From contig NZ_BCQP01000041.1 of the NCBI RefSeq assembly GCF_001552135.1, positions 62,001 through 126,000 on the forward strand: a DNA stretch of 64,000 bases. The letters are read 5' to 3'. The notes below the pieces were generated by a model. It had not been told where the DNA came from. It made no database searches and was given only the letters and a program-made list of their open reading frames with translations. Both the position numbers and the translations under genes were made by a program. The DNA comes from Actinomadura chibensis NBRC 106107. GTDB lineage: Bacteria; Actinomycetota; Actinomycetes; Streptosporangiales; Streptosporangiaceae. This document shows, piece after piece, positions 1 through 10,599 of the stretch (the first letter of the stretch is position 1; each line of letters begins with the position of its first letter).

Positions 1-1
1 C

Positions 2-319
2 GACCGGCTCGCCGAGCTGGCCCGCTCGGGCGACCCCGGCTGCGCCCGGATCGTCACGGACGCGGCGCAGGACATCGTCACCGGGCTGGCGAACGTCGTC
101 GCGGTGCTCGCGCCCGAGCGCTTCGTCCTGGGCGGTGCGCTGGCGGCCGCCGGTCCCGCGCTGCTGGACCCGGTCAGCCGCGGGATGCGGCGGATGGCGA
201 GCCCGCGCAACTGGCGCGGGAGCGTCGTCCTGGCCGAACTGGGCGGCCATGCCATCGCGCGCGGGGCGGCGCGGTACGCCTTCGACGGCGCCGACCTTTG
301 CCTTCAATCTTTGAAGTGA
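2..319 (+). CDS. ROK family protein, C-terminal part (partial)
   Basis: The reading frame is open from the left window edge and stops at 319, so only the last 105 residues are present. The visible part has the helix-rich C-terminal end of a ROK-family protein (sugar kinase or transcriptional repressor), with a glycine-rich segment FVLGGALAAAGPALLDP and a final helix around GGHAIARGAARYAF, as in the last third of that family. The N-terminal half, which would tell kinase from NagC/XylR-type repressor by a helix-turn-helix, lies outside the window. A short dyad (CTTCAA at 302-307, TTGAAG at 311-316) overlaps the stop codon. ROK repressors often control neighbouring uptake genes, so a regulatory role for the downstream transporter is possible but unproven. 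Confidence 0.7.
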   Translation, partial: DRLAELARSGDPGCARIVTDAAQDIVTGLANVVAVLAPERFVLGGALAAAGPALLDPVSRGMRRMASPRNWRGSVVLAELGGHAIARGAARYAFDGADLCLQSLK

Positions 320-352
320 TTTCCTAGTTCAAACTCTTTATCCATTTAGAGC

Positions 353-382
353 TTGCGGTTTCTGCCGCACGCGCCTTACGGT
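353..382 (+). promoter_or_regulatory. Putative promoter of the first ABC uptake operon
   Basis: In the relatively AT-rich gap after the ROK gene, TTGCGG (353-358) and TACGGT (377-382) are separated by 18 bp and fit -35/-10 elements of a housekeeping-type promoter. It lies about 95 bp upstream of the substrate-binding protein start. A TTTGAA/TTCAAA inverted repeat (310-315 and 328-333) just upstream could be a regulator site. This is a pattern match only. Confidence 0.35.
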
Positions 383-476
383 GTGCGAACAGTGAGTTTG
401 GCGCGCTGCCAGCCGTATTTGTGCTGGTCATGCGCGCATGGCAACTCATCGACTGCCTTCAAAGTATGGAGAGATC

Positions 477-2081
477 GTGGTCGGTACACCGAAGACCCAC
501 CGACGCGCCGCGCCGCGCCCTAATCGCCCGGCGGGCGTGCTGGGCGGCGCGCTGCTCGTGGCCGCGCTGGCGACCGCCTGCGGGGGAGCGGGCGGCGGAT
601 CCGCGGGCACGCCCGCGCGGCAGAATCCCGAGACGCTGACCATCGCGGTCGCGGCCCCGCCGCAAAGCCTGAATCCCGCGCTGGCGGGCAACGGCGACCC
701 ACTGATCATCCCGGTGGAACTGGCGTACGACCCGCTGATCTACCTCAAGTCCGACGGAAGCCTCGCCCCCGGTCTGGCGACCGCGTGGAAATTCGTCGGC
801 TCCGGCAACAAGGTGTTCGAACTGACGCTGCGCCCGGACGTGAAGTTCGCCGACGGATCGAGCCTGACCGCGCAAGGGGTGGCGGACTACTTCGCCTATT
901 TCGCCAAGGCGGGAGGTCTCGGCGCGTCCCGCGTCCAGAACTTCGAGAAGGTCACCGTCACCGGACTGCTCGGCCTGCGGATCGAGCTGAAATCGGCGAA
1001 TCCCGAACTGCCCTACATCCTCACCCAGGGTTTCGCGATCGGCGACGTGATCAGCCCGCTCGGGCTCAAGGACCCGAACAGACTCGGCACCTCGACCGCC
1101 GGAGCCGGGCAGTACGTGCTCGACACCGCCGGAAGCGTCACCAACCAGACGTACGTGTTCACCCCGAACCCGAATTACTGGAACCGCGCGGCGATCAATT
1201 GGAAGAAGGTCGTCGTCAAGGTCATCCCCGACTCCAACGCCGCCCTCGGCGCGATGCGCACCGGGCAGGTCGACTACATGATCAGCGACACCAAGGGCGC
1301 CGACGCCGCGAAACGGGCGGGCTTCGACGTCACCACCTGGCCGTACCTGTTCGGCCACATCCAGCTCCTCGATCGCGGCGGGACTCAGGTCAAGGCGCTC
1401 GGCGACGTCCGCGTCCGGCAGGCGCTGAACTACGCCGTCGACCGGAAGGCGCTGGCGAAGGCGCTTTTCGGGAAGTACGCCGCCCCGAGCGACCAGATCC
1501 TCCTGCCCGAGGCGGACGGATACGACCCGTCCCTGAACGGCCGCTACCCCTACGATCCCGCCAAGGCGAAGAGCCTCCTCAAGGAGGCGGGATATCCGAG
1601 CGGATTCTCGATGGTCATGGCGGCCTACAACCTCCAGCCCGGCGAGACCGACGCGGCCCAAGCCGTCGCCGGCTACTGGGCGAAGATAGGCGTCAAAGCC
1701 AAGATCGACGTCCCGGTCAGCATCAGCGCCTACACGAGCGGGCTCACCGGCAAGAAATACCAGGCGCAGATGTTCGAGTACGGCGGACTGCCGATGTATC
1801 TGGTGGCCGACCAGTTGCTCAACACCGGCAGCCTTTTCAACCCGTTCGGCAACTCCCACCCCGAAATCACCAAGCTGATGCGCGAGGGAGCGGCCGCGGA
1901 CGACGAGTCGCGTCCGGCGATCTACAAGCGGCTGCAGAAGGTGCTGGTCGAGCAGGCGTGGTTCGTTCCGTTCGCGAGCATCGACAAGGTCACGGTCGCC
2001 CGTCCCGGACTCCAGGGCGTCACGACCGCGCCGCGGGCCCTCGACCCGAACCCGGTGTTCTTCACCGCGGCCAGGCGATGA
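477..2081 (+). CDS. ABC transporter substrate-binding lipoprotein (family 5)
   Basis: This is the extracytoplasmic receptor of a dipeptide/nickel/opine-type ABC importer. The 534-residue protein starts with a basic n-region, a hydrophobic stretch and the lipobox LATAC, so Cys35 would be lipidated and tether it to the membrane. The mature part follows the family-5 pattern: PPQSLNPALAG near the N-terminus, a typical SDGSLAPGLATAWKF segment and RQALNYAVDRKAL in the middle. GTG at 477 was chosen because GGAGAG lies at 468-473 (a short 3-nt spacer). An in-frame ATG at 438 has no ribosome site and would add 13 residues before the signal. The stop overlaps the permease start by ATGA, so the transporter genes are probably co-translated. 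The ligand cannot be read from sequence; the neighbours suggest an ester- or amide-containing organic compound rather than a nutrient peptide. Confidence 0.88.
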   Translation: MVGTPKTHRRAAPRPNRPAGVLGGALLVAALATACGGAGGGSAGTPARQNPETLTIAVAAPPQSLNPALAGNGDPLIIPVELAYDPLIYLKSDGSLAPGLATAWKFVGSGNKVFELTLRPDVKFADGSSLTAQGVADYFAYFAKAGGLGASRVQNFEKVTVTGLLGLRIELKSANPELPYILTQGFAIGDVISPLGLKDPNRLGTSTAGAGQYVLDTAGSVTNQTYVFTPNPNYWNRAAINWKKVVVKVIPDSNAALGAMRTGQVDYMISDTKGADAAKRAGFDVTTWPYLFGHIQLLDRGGTQVKALGDVRVRQALNYAVDRKALAKALFGKYAAPSDQILLPEADGYDPSLNGRYPYDPAKAKSLLKEAGYPSGFSMVMAAYNLQPGETDAAQAVAGYWAKIGVKAKIDVPVSISAYTSGLTGKKYQAQMFEYGGLPMYLVADQLLNTGSLFNPFGNSHPEITKLMREGAAADDESRPAIYKRLQKVLVEQAWFVPFASIDKVTVARPGLQGVTTAPRALDPNPVFFTAARR

Positions 2082-3022
2082 TGAAACGCCTTCTGATGCG
2101 CAGACTCCTGCTGTCCGTGCCGTTGCTGTTCGTGGTGTCGGTCGTGGTCTTCGTCCTCCAGTCGCTGATTCCCGGAGACGCCGCGAGCCAGCTCGCGGGG
2201 CTGCAGGCGACGCAGGAGGACGTCCTGCGGCTGCGGCGGCAACTCGACCTCGACGAGCCGATTTGGGCGCAGTACTGGCATTGGCTCGACGGCGTCTTCC
2301 ACGGTTCGCTCGGCACCTCGCTGACGAACAAGGAGCCGGTCACGACCGCGCTGGGCACGCGGCTGCCGGTGACGCTCTCCCTCGTGCTCGGCGCGACCGT
2401 CCTCGCCACCGTGCTCGGCGTCGTCCTCGGTGTCGCCAGCAGCCGGGCGGGCTCCCTCGCCGGACGCGCGGTCGACCTGCTCAGCGTCGGCGGCCTCGCG
2501 GTCCCGAGCTTCTGGCTCGGCCTGCTGCTGATCTCGCTGCTGAGCGTCCGGCTCGGGCTCCTCCCGGCCACCGGATACGTCAGGTTCGCGGACTCACCGG
2601 ACGGGTGGGCGCGCTCGCTGCTGCTCCCGGTCGGCGCGCTCGCCCTGGGCGGGGTCACGGCGGTCGCCAAGCAGACGAGAGAGGCGATGCTCGACGTCCT
2701 CGGCCGTCCCCATATCGACAATCTGCGGGCGAACGGCGTCCCCGAACGGCGCGTCGTGTTCAAGCACGCGCTGCGCGGCGCGGCCATTCCGATCTGCACG
2801 ATGTCGAGCATCCTGCTGGTCGGCGCGCTCGGCGGCTCGGTCGTGATCGAGCAGGTCTTCGGGCTCCCCGGGCTGGGCGGCCTCGCGGTCAGCGCGACCG
2901 GTTCCAAGGACATTCCAGTGATTCAAGGTGTCGCCGTGTATTTCACGCTGCTGGTCGTCGCGGCCAATCTCCTGACCGACATCGCGTACGCGCTGATCGA
3001 CCCGCGGGTGCGGGCGTCATGA
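2078..3022 (+). CDS. ABC transporter permease, DppB type
   Basis: This is the first membrane subunit of the importer, 314 residues. It begins MMKRLLMRRLLLSVPLLFVVSV, the usual first membrane helix of DppB/OppB proteins, followed by a periplasmic loop with the family motif IPGDAA. Several more helices follow, with the cytoplasmic EAA-like coupling loop around ARSLLLPVGALALGG to the ANGVPERRVVFKHALR region. The start overlaps the stop of the binding-protein gene (ATGA), and its own end overlaps the next gene in the same way. It should form the translocation path with the permease half of the fused protein encoded next. Confidence 0.9.
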   Translation: MMKRLLMRRLLLSVPLLFVVSVVVFVLQSLIPGDAASQLAGLQATQEDVLRLRRQLDLDEPIWAQYWHWLDGVFHGSLGTSLTNKEPVTTALGTRLPVTLSLVLGATVLATVLGVVLGVASSRAGSLAGRAVDLLSVGGLAVPSFWLGLLLISLLSVRLGLLPATGYVRFADSPDGWARSLLLPVGALALGGVTAVAKQTREAMLDVLGRPHIDNLRANGVPERRVVFKHALRGAAIPICTMSSILLVGALGGSVVIEQVFGLPGLGGLAVSATGSKDIPVIQGVAVYFTLLVVAANLLTDIAYALIDPRVRAS

Positions 3023-4967
3023 CCGTCCCGTCCGGCGCCGAGCCCGCCGGCGCGCCGTCCGGGCGCCCCGGTCTGGCGCGGCGGCTGCTCCGCCACCCGC
3101 TCGCGGTGGGCGCGCTGCTCTACCTGGCCGCCGTCGTCGTGCTCGCGATCTTCGCCCCGGCCTTCGCCCCGTACGGGCCGCAGGAGGCCGACCTCACCCG
3201 CGTCCTCGCGACGCCGACGGCCGACCACTGGCTCGGCACGGACTCGCTGGGACGCGACATCGCCTCCCGGCTGATGTTCGGGGCGCGTCCGGCGCTGACC
3301 GGCGTGCTCGTGACCGTCCTGGTCGCGGCCGCCGTCGCGATCCCGACCGGGCTGGCGGCGGCGCTGTCGGGCGGCGCGGACCGGATCGTGTCACCGCTGG
3401 TCGACCTGCTCATGTCCATCCCGGCGATCGTGGTGCTGCTGATGGTGCTGGCCACCTTCGACCAGGAGCTCGCCGCCGCGATGGCGGCGCTCGGCGTGCT
3501 CACCGCGCCGGGGCTCGTCCGCGTCGTCCGCGCCGCCGCGCTGACCGTGGCGGGGGAGCCGTACGTCGCCGCCGCCCGCGTGTACGGGTTCGGCCGGCTC
3601 GCCATCGCGCTGCGGCACGTGCTGCCGCGCGTCACCGGCCCCGTCCTCGTCAACCTGTCGCTCGTCGCCGCGACCGCGCTGCTCACCGAGACCGGGCTGA
3701 ACTTCCTCGGGCTGGGCGTGCACCTGCCGGAGGCCAGCTGGGGCGGCATGGTCGCCGACGCCTCCGCCGCGATGAACCAGCAGAACTGGATGCTGGTCCC
3801 GACCGGCGCGGTCGTCGCGGGCACGGTGATCGCGCTGGTGCTGCTCGGCGACGGCGTCCGCGACGCGACGGCGGAGGGATGGGCCCGCCCGGCCGCCCGC
3901 GCCCGCGTCCGATCACCCCGGGCCGCCGCGGCGGGACGTGAGCGCGGCCCGCGGCCGGGCAACGCCGCACCGGCGGACGGCCCGCCGATCCTGCTGCGCG
4001 TCGACGGCCTGACCGTCGCCGTCCCCGTCCCCGGCGGGCGGACGGCACGGGTGGTCGACGACGTGTCGTTCGACCTGCGGGCAGGCGAGACGCTGGGCAT
4101 CGTCGGCGAGTCGGGCTGCGGCAAGACGATGACCGGACGCGCCGTCCTCGGCCTGCTGCCGGACGGCGCGCACGTCACCGCCGGTTCGATCCGGATCGAC
4201 GGCGCCGACGCCACCGCCATGGGCCGCCGCGAGCGCGCCGGGCTGCGCGGCTCGACGATCGCGTTCGTCTCGCAGGAGCCGATGGCGGCCCTGGACCCGC
4301 TGTTCACCGTGGGCGGCCACATCGCCGAGGCCGTCCGCGTCCATACCGGCGCCGGACGGGCCCAGGCCAGGCGGCGGGCCGTCGAGCTGCTCGCCCAGGT
4401 CCGGCTGCCCGAGCCGGAGCGCGTCGCGAAGGCGTACCCGCACCAGCTGTCCGGCGGGATGGCGCAGCGCGTCGCCATCGCGCTCGCGCTCGCGGGCGGT
4501 CCCCGGCTGCTGATCGCCGACGAGCCCACCACCGCGCTCGACGTCACCGTCCAGGCGGAGATCCTCCGGCTGCTGCGCACGCTCCAGCGGGAGACGGGAA
4601 TGGCGATCCTGCTGATCAGCCATGACTGGGGCGCGGTGGGCGAACTCTGCGAGCGGACCCTCGTCATGTACGCCGGACAGGTCGTCGAGTCGGGGCCGAC
4701 CGCGACGATCGTCACGGCGCCGCGGCACCCCTACAGCGAGGGGCTGCTGGCCGCCAACCCGCAGCTCGGCACCCCGGGCGTGCCGCTCCACGTCATGCCG
4801 GGCGGCGTCCCCGCGCCGGGCGAATGGCCGCCCGGCTGCCACTTCGCCGCGCGCTGCCCCTACGCGACCGACGCGTGCACCGCGCACCCGATCGCCGTGG
4901 CGGGGACGGGCGACCACCGCAGCCGCTGCGTGCGCGCGCTGCCCACGCACGTGATCGAGGCCAAGCC

Positions 4968-4971
<4 letters not shown>
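3019..4971 (+). CDS. Fused ABC permease (DppC) and ATPase (DppD)
   Basis: One 650-residue chain combines two subunits that are normally separate. Residues 1 to about 290 are a DppC-type permease, with a first helix after LARRLLRHPLAVGALLYL, then the motif HWLGTDSLGRDI, and NFLGLGVHLPEASWG near its end. After a basic, Ala/Arg/Pro-rich linker comes a complete ABC ATPase: Walker A GESGCGKT from residue 363, signature LSGGMAQR near 477, Walker B IADEPTTALD near 501, and the oligopeptide C-terminal Cys motif with GCHFAARCPYA. The Q-loop reads SQEPM rather than the common FQDP. No stop codon or frameshift separates the halves, and the second importer at 18086 has the same fusion. Function: couples ATP hydrolysis to uptake of the ligand bound by the 477 protein. 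Confidence 0.9.
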
Positions 4972-5767
<796 letters not shown>

Positions 5768-5786
<19 letters not shown>

Positions 5787-7363
5787 CCGACACCACCTCG
5801 GGGAAGGTCGGCGGCGTCCGGCACCGCGGCGTCGCGTCGTTCCTCGGCGTCCCGTACGGCGCGCCCACCGGCGGCCCGGCGCGGTTCCGCCCGCCGGAAC
5901 CGGCGAAGCCCTGGACCGGCGTCCGCGACGCGACGGTCTTCGGCCGCGCCGCGCCGCAGAACGACATCCGGCTGGCGGCGACCGGGTCGTGGGTGGAGGC
6001 GATCGACTACTTCTACCCGCGGACCGGCTCGGCGCTCGAAGGCGTCCCGATGGGTGAGGACTGCCTCGTCCTCAACGTCTGGACGCCGGAGGCGGCGCCG
6101 CCGGGACGGCGGCCGGTCATGGTCTGGCTCCACGGCGGCGGCTACCAGCACGGCGCCGGATCGGAGTCGATGTTCCTCGGCGACCGCCTCGCGCGGCTCG
6201 GCGACGTCGTCGTGGTCACCGTCAACCACCGGCTCGGGATCTTCGGCTACCTGGCCCTGGACGCGCTCCTCGGCGCGGAGTTCGAGCACGCCGGGATCGC
6301 CGGGCTGCTCGATCTCGTGCTCGCCCTCGAATGGGTACGCGACAACATCGACGGCTTCGGCGGCGACCCCGGCAACGTCACCGTGTTCGGCCAGTCGGGC
6401 GGCGGCGACAAGGTACGCACCCTGATGTCGATGCCGTCCGCCTCCGGCCTGTTCCACAAGGCGATCATCCAGAGCTCGCCGGGGCCGCTGGCGACGTCCG
6501 CCGACGCCGCCCGCGACCTCGCCGAGCAGGCCGTCCGCCTCTCCGGGCTGGGCCGGTCCCGGGCCCGGGAACTGACCACCTGGGACACCGGGTCGCTCCT
6601 CGAACTCCAACGCGCCCTCACCGGGGACGTCATGGGCGGCTTCACCCTCGACCAGGACCTTCTGGACGCGGCCCAGGCGTCCTTCGCGCCCCACCTCGAC
6701 CCGTCGCCCGCTCCGGACGGCGCCGGGGTTCCCGTCCTCGTCGGCCACACCAGCCACGACGCCTCGCTCATCCTGTGCAACGCGCCGGAGTACGCGACGT
6801 TCTCCGATTCCCAACTGCGTGCTTGGACGGAAGGCCGGTTCGACATCGGCGCCGACGCCCTCGCCACCGCCTACCAGGACCGCGTCGGCCCGGAACCGGC
6901 GCGGCTGCGCCTGGCCCGGATCGTCACCGACACGACCTTCGCACCGACCGCGATCAACCTCGCCTCGCACCTGTCCACGAGCCGGACCGTCCTCCAGCCC
7001 CCGCCCGCCGCCATTCAACCGACGAGCTCCGCTCGGCCGCCCGTCTACTGCTACGAGTTCGCCTACCGGACGCCGATCCTCGGCGGGCTGCTCGGCGCGA
7101 CGCATAGCCTCGACCTGCCGTTCGTCTTCCACAACGCGGAACTGTCCCCGCTCGCGGGCGACCGCGGCGACCGTCGCGACGTCTCCACGCGCATGGCGTC
7201 GGCGTGGACGTCCTTCGCGCGGAACGGCGAACCCGGGCACGCCGACATCCCGGCCTGGGAGCCCTACACCCCGGAAACGAGAGCGACCATGCACATCGAC
7301 AGCACCTGGAGCCTGGAGACCGGCCAGGACCCGCGCGACCTTCCGTCCAGGACCCGCGCATGA
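5768..7363 (+). CDS. Type-B carboxylesterase
   Basis: A 531-residue member of the carboxylesterase/para-nitrobenzyl esterase family, which hydrolyses carboxylic esters. The oxyanion-hole motif HGGGY lies at residues 122-126 and the nucleophile elbow is GQSGGG with Ser210; many relatives have GESAG, so Gln and Gly here are minor variants. The acid residue should lie in the segment around DQDLLDAAQ to the middle domain and the catalytic His in GATHSLDLPFVF. There is no signal peptide, so it acts in the cytoplasm, on material already imported. ATG at 5768 overlaps the ABC ATPase gene by 19 bases. With two further hydrolases behind it, it fits a role in removing an acyl or alkoxy group from the transported compound. 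Confidence 0.88.
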
Positions 7364-8328
7364 CCGGCGCACCCCTCCTGCCAGGGCCCCCGCCGGGTGA
7401 GCCGGGCCCGCCGCCGCGTCCCCGGCGGATCACCGGCGCGGCACCGCCCCACGACCTGTACGCGGACGCCGTGGTGGCGCGCGTCCCCGGATACCGCGAC
7501 CTGACGCTCGACCTGCTGCGTCCGGTCGGCGCGGAGCCGGTCCCGCTCGTCGTCTGGATCCACGGCGGCGCCTACCTCGGCGGCACGCACCGGGAGATGC
7601 CCCCGCCGCTCCGGGCGGCCCGCCTCGACGAGCACCTGCTCGACGCCGGTTTCGCCGTCGCGCACGCGAGCTACCGCTTCAGCGGGGAGGCGAAGTTCCC
7701 CGCCCAGATACTCGACGTCCGCGCGGCGATCCGGTGGCTGCGCCGCCATTCCGGCGAACTCGGAATCGACGGGGCGCGCTTCGGCGTCTGGGGCGAATCG
7801 GCGGGCGGCCACCTGGCGGCCCTGGCCTGCCTCGCGCCGGACGCCGCGTTCACCGGCGCCGACGACGGAGCCTCGGGCGGCGCGGCCGTGCAGGCCGGGG
7901 TCATCTGGTACGCGCCGAGCGACTTCCGCACGATGCAGGGGCAGTCCGGGCCGGACGCGGTCATCGACCACGACGCCGCCGACTCGCCCGAGAGCCTGCT
8001 GCTGGGCGCGCCGGTCCCCGCGGCGCCGGACGCCGCCCGGGCCGCCGGTTCGGTGACCTACGCGCACGCCGGAGCGCCGCCGCTGCTGCTCGCGCACGGA
8101 GCCGCGGACCGGGTGGTCCCGGTCGGGCAGAGCGAGCAGTTGCACCGCGCGCTCGACGGGTGCGGCGCGGACAGCCGCCTCACGATCGTCCCCGGGGCGG
8201 ACCACTGCTTCCTCGGCGTGGACGTCGAGCCCCTGGTCGCGCAGGCGGTCGCGTTCTTCGCCGAGAAACTGGGCGAGGCCCCTGCGGGGGAAGTCCCACC
8301 ATTGAGCGAAGGTGAGGGTTCGCGTTGA
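7360..8328 (+). CDS. Alpha/beta hydrolase, HSL/BD-FAE-like
   Basis: A 322-residue alpha/beta hydrolase. The oxyanion motif HGGAYLGG follows a beta strand VPLVVWI, and the nucleophile elbow is GESAGG with Ser147. The acid and base are expected in HGAADRVVPVGQ (Asp) and GADHCF (His), all in the right order for the fold. It resembles the hormone-sensitive-lipase and BD-FAE-like esterases. The N-terminal 25 residues are proline-rich and probably unstructured. ATG at 7360 overlaps the preceding stop (ATGA). Substrate is not predictable; esterase or carbamate hydrolase activity is possible. Confidence 0.82.
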   Translation: MTGAPLLPGPPPGEPGPPPRPRRITGAAPPHDLYADAVVARVPGYRDLTLDLLRPVGAEPVPLVVWIHGGAYLGGTHREMPPPLRAARLDEHLLDAGFAVAHASYRFSGEAKFPAQILDVRAAIRWLRRHSGELGIDGARFGVWGESAGGHLAALACLAPDAAFTGADDGASGGAAVQAGVIWYAPSDFRTMQGQSGPDAVIDHDAADSPESLLLGAPVPAAPDAARAAGSVTYAHAGAPPLLLAHGAADRVVPVGQSEQLHRALDGCGADSRLTIVPGADHCFLGVDVEPLVAQAVAFFAEKLGEAPAGEVPPLSEGEGSR

Positions 8329-9821
8329 CGGAGACCGTGCATTCCCGCCGGATTCCCCGACCGCTCCTGCTCACCGTCGAGATGAGCGACGGAGCGCGCC
8401 TTTCGGCGCTCCGCTATCCGTCGTCGACCGGCGAACCGGCCCCGGCGGTTGTGGTGATCACCCCGTACCGCAAGGAATCGGCGATGCACATGGAATTGCT
8501 CGCCCGCCCCATCGCCGAAGGCTACGAGGTGCTCGTGGCGGACGTCCGCGGCTTCGGCGGCTCCACCGGAACCTACAGCGGTGTCCTATCGCCGCGTGAG
8601 ATAGACGACGGCGTGGAACTGCTGGAATGGATCGCCGCCGCCGATTTCTGCACCGGCCGGACCGCGATGGTCGGAGGCTCCTACTCGGGGCTGAACCAGC
8701 TGCTGATCGCGCAACGCGAACCGAGGGGCCTGCGCTGCGTCGCGCCGTGGGTGGCGCCCGCCGACACCTACCGCGACATGTGGAAACGCGGCGGTATCCC
8801 CTCGCACACCGCCTGGGGCGCGGGCGTGTTCCTGAACAGCCAGCGGCCGGAGGCCCGGGCGGACATCCTGCGAGCGTTCTACCAGGACATCGTCGGCGCC
8901 GAGTTTGACGGCGACCTCTTCCGGGACAGTTCGGCGGACCTTTCCTCGATCCGCGTTCCCGCCTTCTTCGGAACCGGCTGGTTCGACTATTTCCTGGCGG
9001 GGACCGTCCGCGCGTTCCGGTCGCTGCCCGGCCCCAAGCGCCTGCAGATCGGCCCGTGGAGCCATGAACCGTTCCTCACCGAGGAACGGCGGCTGGAGTT
9101 GTCGCGATGGCTCGGCTATTGGCTGCGCGACATCGGCGAGGACCCCTGCGCGCCCGACGACAACGCCGTCCTGTGGTGCGTGGGAGCGGACGAATTCCAC
9201 CGGCGCGGAGGATGGCCCGCCGCCTCCGACATCGACTGGTGGCGATGGACGCCCGTCGACGAACCGACCGCGATACCGATCCTGCCGTCGATCACCAGCG
9301 TGCCGCCCCCGCCCCCCACTGAGGTTCACCTGATGGTGGACGTCTCGACCAACTCCGGCTGGCGGCTGTGGGGAGAGGCCGCCACGTTCGACTCCGAAGC
9401 CTGCCGGGAGCCGGTGCGCCTGCTCGGACCGGTGGCGCTGCACGCGGTGCTGGCCGCCGAGGGCTGCTCCGACTTCGACCTCAACGCGCGACTGTCGATC
9501 GTGAAGCCCGACGGCGGCGTCCGGCAACTGACCGAGGGACGGCTCCGCGCGTCGCACCGCGCGCTAGACGAGGATCGCAGCGAGCATGCGCCCGGTGGCG
9601 AGATCGTCCTGCCCTGGCATCCGCACGAGGCGGCCGAACCCGTGCCGGACGGCGAACCGGTGCGGCTCGTGGTCGAGATCTACCCGGTCCACCTCCGACT
9701 GGCGCCCGGAGAACGGCTGCGGCTGGGGCTGACCCTCACCAGAAGCGACGACAGCGACGTCCCGGCCGAGGCGATGCTCCTACCGGAGACCGTCGTCCTC
9801 CTCCCGCGCAGCACGTCCTGA
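8325..9821 (+). CDS. CocE/NonD family hydrolase
   Basis: A 498-residue protein of the X-Pro dipeptidyl-peptidase S15/CocE family (cocaine esterase, nonactate or glutaryl-acylase-like hydrolases). The N-terminal catalytic domain has ITPYRKES, VADVRGFGGSTG and the nucleophile elbow GGSYSG with Ser119; the C-terminal half is the jelly-roll PepX_C domain around VHLMVDVSTNSGWRLWG to the end. Translation probably starts at TTG 8325, whose codon overlaps the previous TGA and sits 7 bases after GGTGAGG (8311-8317). It is the third serine hydrolase in a row, so the imported compound may need more than one ester or amide cleavage. No signal peptide is present. Confidence 0.82.
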   Translation: MTETVHSRRIPRPLLLTVEMSDGARLSALRYPSSTGEPAPAVVVITPYRKESAMHMELLARPIAEGYEVLVADVRGFGGSTGTYSGVLSPREIDDGVELLEWIAAADFCTGRTAMVGGSYSGLNQLLIAQREPRGLRCVAPWVAPADTYRDMWKRGGIPSHTAWGAGVFLNSQRPEARADILRAFYQDIVGAEFDGDLFRDSSADLSSIRVPAFFGTGWFDYFLAGTVRAFRSLPGPKRLQIGPWSHEPFLTEERRLELSRWLGYWLRDIGEDPCAPDDNAVLWCVGADEFHRRGGWPAASDIDWWRWTPVDEPTAIPILPSITSVPPPPPTEVHLMVDVSTNSGWRLWGEAATFDSEACREPVRLLGPVALHAVLAAEGCSDFDLNARLSIVKPDGGVRQLTEGRLRASHRALDEDRSEHAPGGEIVLPWHPHEAAEPVPDGEPVRLVVEIYPVHLRLAPGERLRLGLTLTRSDDSDVPAEAMLLPETVVLLPRSTS

Positions 9822-9891
9822 CCGGAGACGGGCTGAACGTAGTCATTCCCATCGCCTGCTTGGAGGCCGTATGCGCTGCGGAAAGGGGTCC

Positions 9892-9926
9892 TTGCACCCA
9901 TGTCGACGTGTTGTATACATTACGTC
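9892..9926 (+). promoter_or_regulatory. Promoter and autoregulatory operator of the GntR gene
   Basis: TTGCAC (9892-9897) and TATACA (9914-9919) are spaced 16 bp and would start RNA close to the ATG at 9928, so the message is probably leaderless; there is no ribosome site. Centred on the -10 is a dyad, GACGT-N2-TGTATACA-N2-ACGTC (9905-9926), with 18 of 22 positions symmetric. FCD-type GntR regulators commonly bind sites with a GTATAC core, so binding by the adjacent product would block its own promoter. Confidence 0.6.
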
Positions 9927-9927
9927 T

Positions 9928-10599
9928 ATGAGTCGCACACAACAGGGCCGTTCTCGGGAGAGCGCGCAGGACACGACGTACCGGTGGCTGAAGCGCCATA
10001 TCGGGTCGCTGCCGCGGCAGGAGGGGACGTTCCTCACCGAAGCGGAGGTGTGCGAGGCGACCGGGACGTCCCGCACCCCGGTGCGGGAGGCTCTGCTCCG
10101 GCTGGAGACCGAGGGCTTCCTGAAGATCATGCCGAAGAAGGGCGCCTTCGTCCCGCCGGTGTCGGACGCCGAGATCGAGGCCGTCATGCAGGCCCGCGAG
10201 CTGGTCGAGGACTGGTGCGTGCAGCGCGCCGTGCCGTTCGCCGAGGAGCTGGCGCCCGAACTGGCCGAGCTGGTCGCCCGGCAGGAGGGCCTGCTGGACG
10301 ACCCCGTCGAGTTCATCGAGTGCGACCGGGCGTTCCACCGCGCGATCGTCCGGAGGGCCGGGAACCCGGTGCTGGCCGAGTTCTACGAGTCGCTGCGCGA
10401 CCGGCAGGTGCGGATGGGCCTGCGGGCGATCGCGGCGGCCGAGGACCGGGCGCGGGTCGTGCTCGCCGAGCACGGCGCGATCGTCGAGGCGATCCGGTCC
10501 GGCGACCCGCTGCGGGCGGGGCAGGCCCTCGCCGCGCACCTGGACGGGACGCTCACCGTCCTCCGCCTCCCCTCGGTCGCGAACTGGGACGGGCGATGA
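9928..10599 (+). CDS. GntR-family regulator, FCD (FadR) subfamily
   Basis: A 223-residue transcription factor. The N-terminal winged helix contains the GntR recognition-helix signature GTSRTPVREALLRLETEGFL followed by PKKGAFV. The C-terminal all-helical FCD effector domain has the metal-site residues expected in this subfamily, including FIECDRAFHRAIV and EHGAIVEAI. ATG 9928 was chosen because it follows directly on the promoter; an ATG at 9871 would lie upstream of the promoter elements. The gene overlaps the amidase gene behind it (ATGA), so it starts the second transcription unit of the cluster and probably represses it until a pathway carboxylate or aromatic acid binds. A 22-bp dyad on its own -10 is the likely operator. 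Confidence 0.88.
   Translation: MSRTQQGRSRESAQDTTYRWLKRHIGSLPRQEGTFLTEAEVCEATGTSRTPVREALLRLETEGFLKIMPKKGAFVPPVSDAEIEAVMQARELVEDWCVQRAVPFAEELAPELAELVARQEGLLDDPVEFIECDRAFHRAIVRRAGNPVLAEFYESLRDRQVRMGLRAIAAAEDRARVVLAEHGAIVEAIRSGDPLRAGQALAAHLDGTLTVLRLPSVANWDGR

Noticed and set aside
459..1859. A 466-codon minus-strand frame opposite the first receptor gene
   Set aside because: Composition is Arg/Gly/Val-rich without motifs, and it mirrors the codon structure of the receptor gene.
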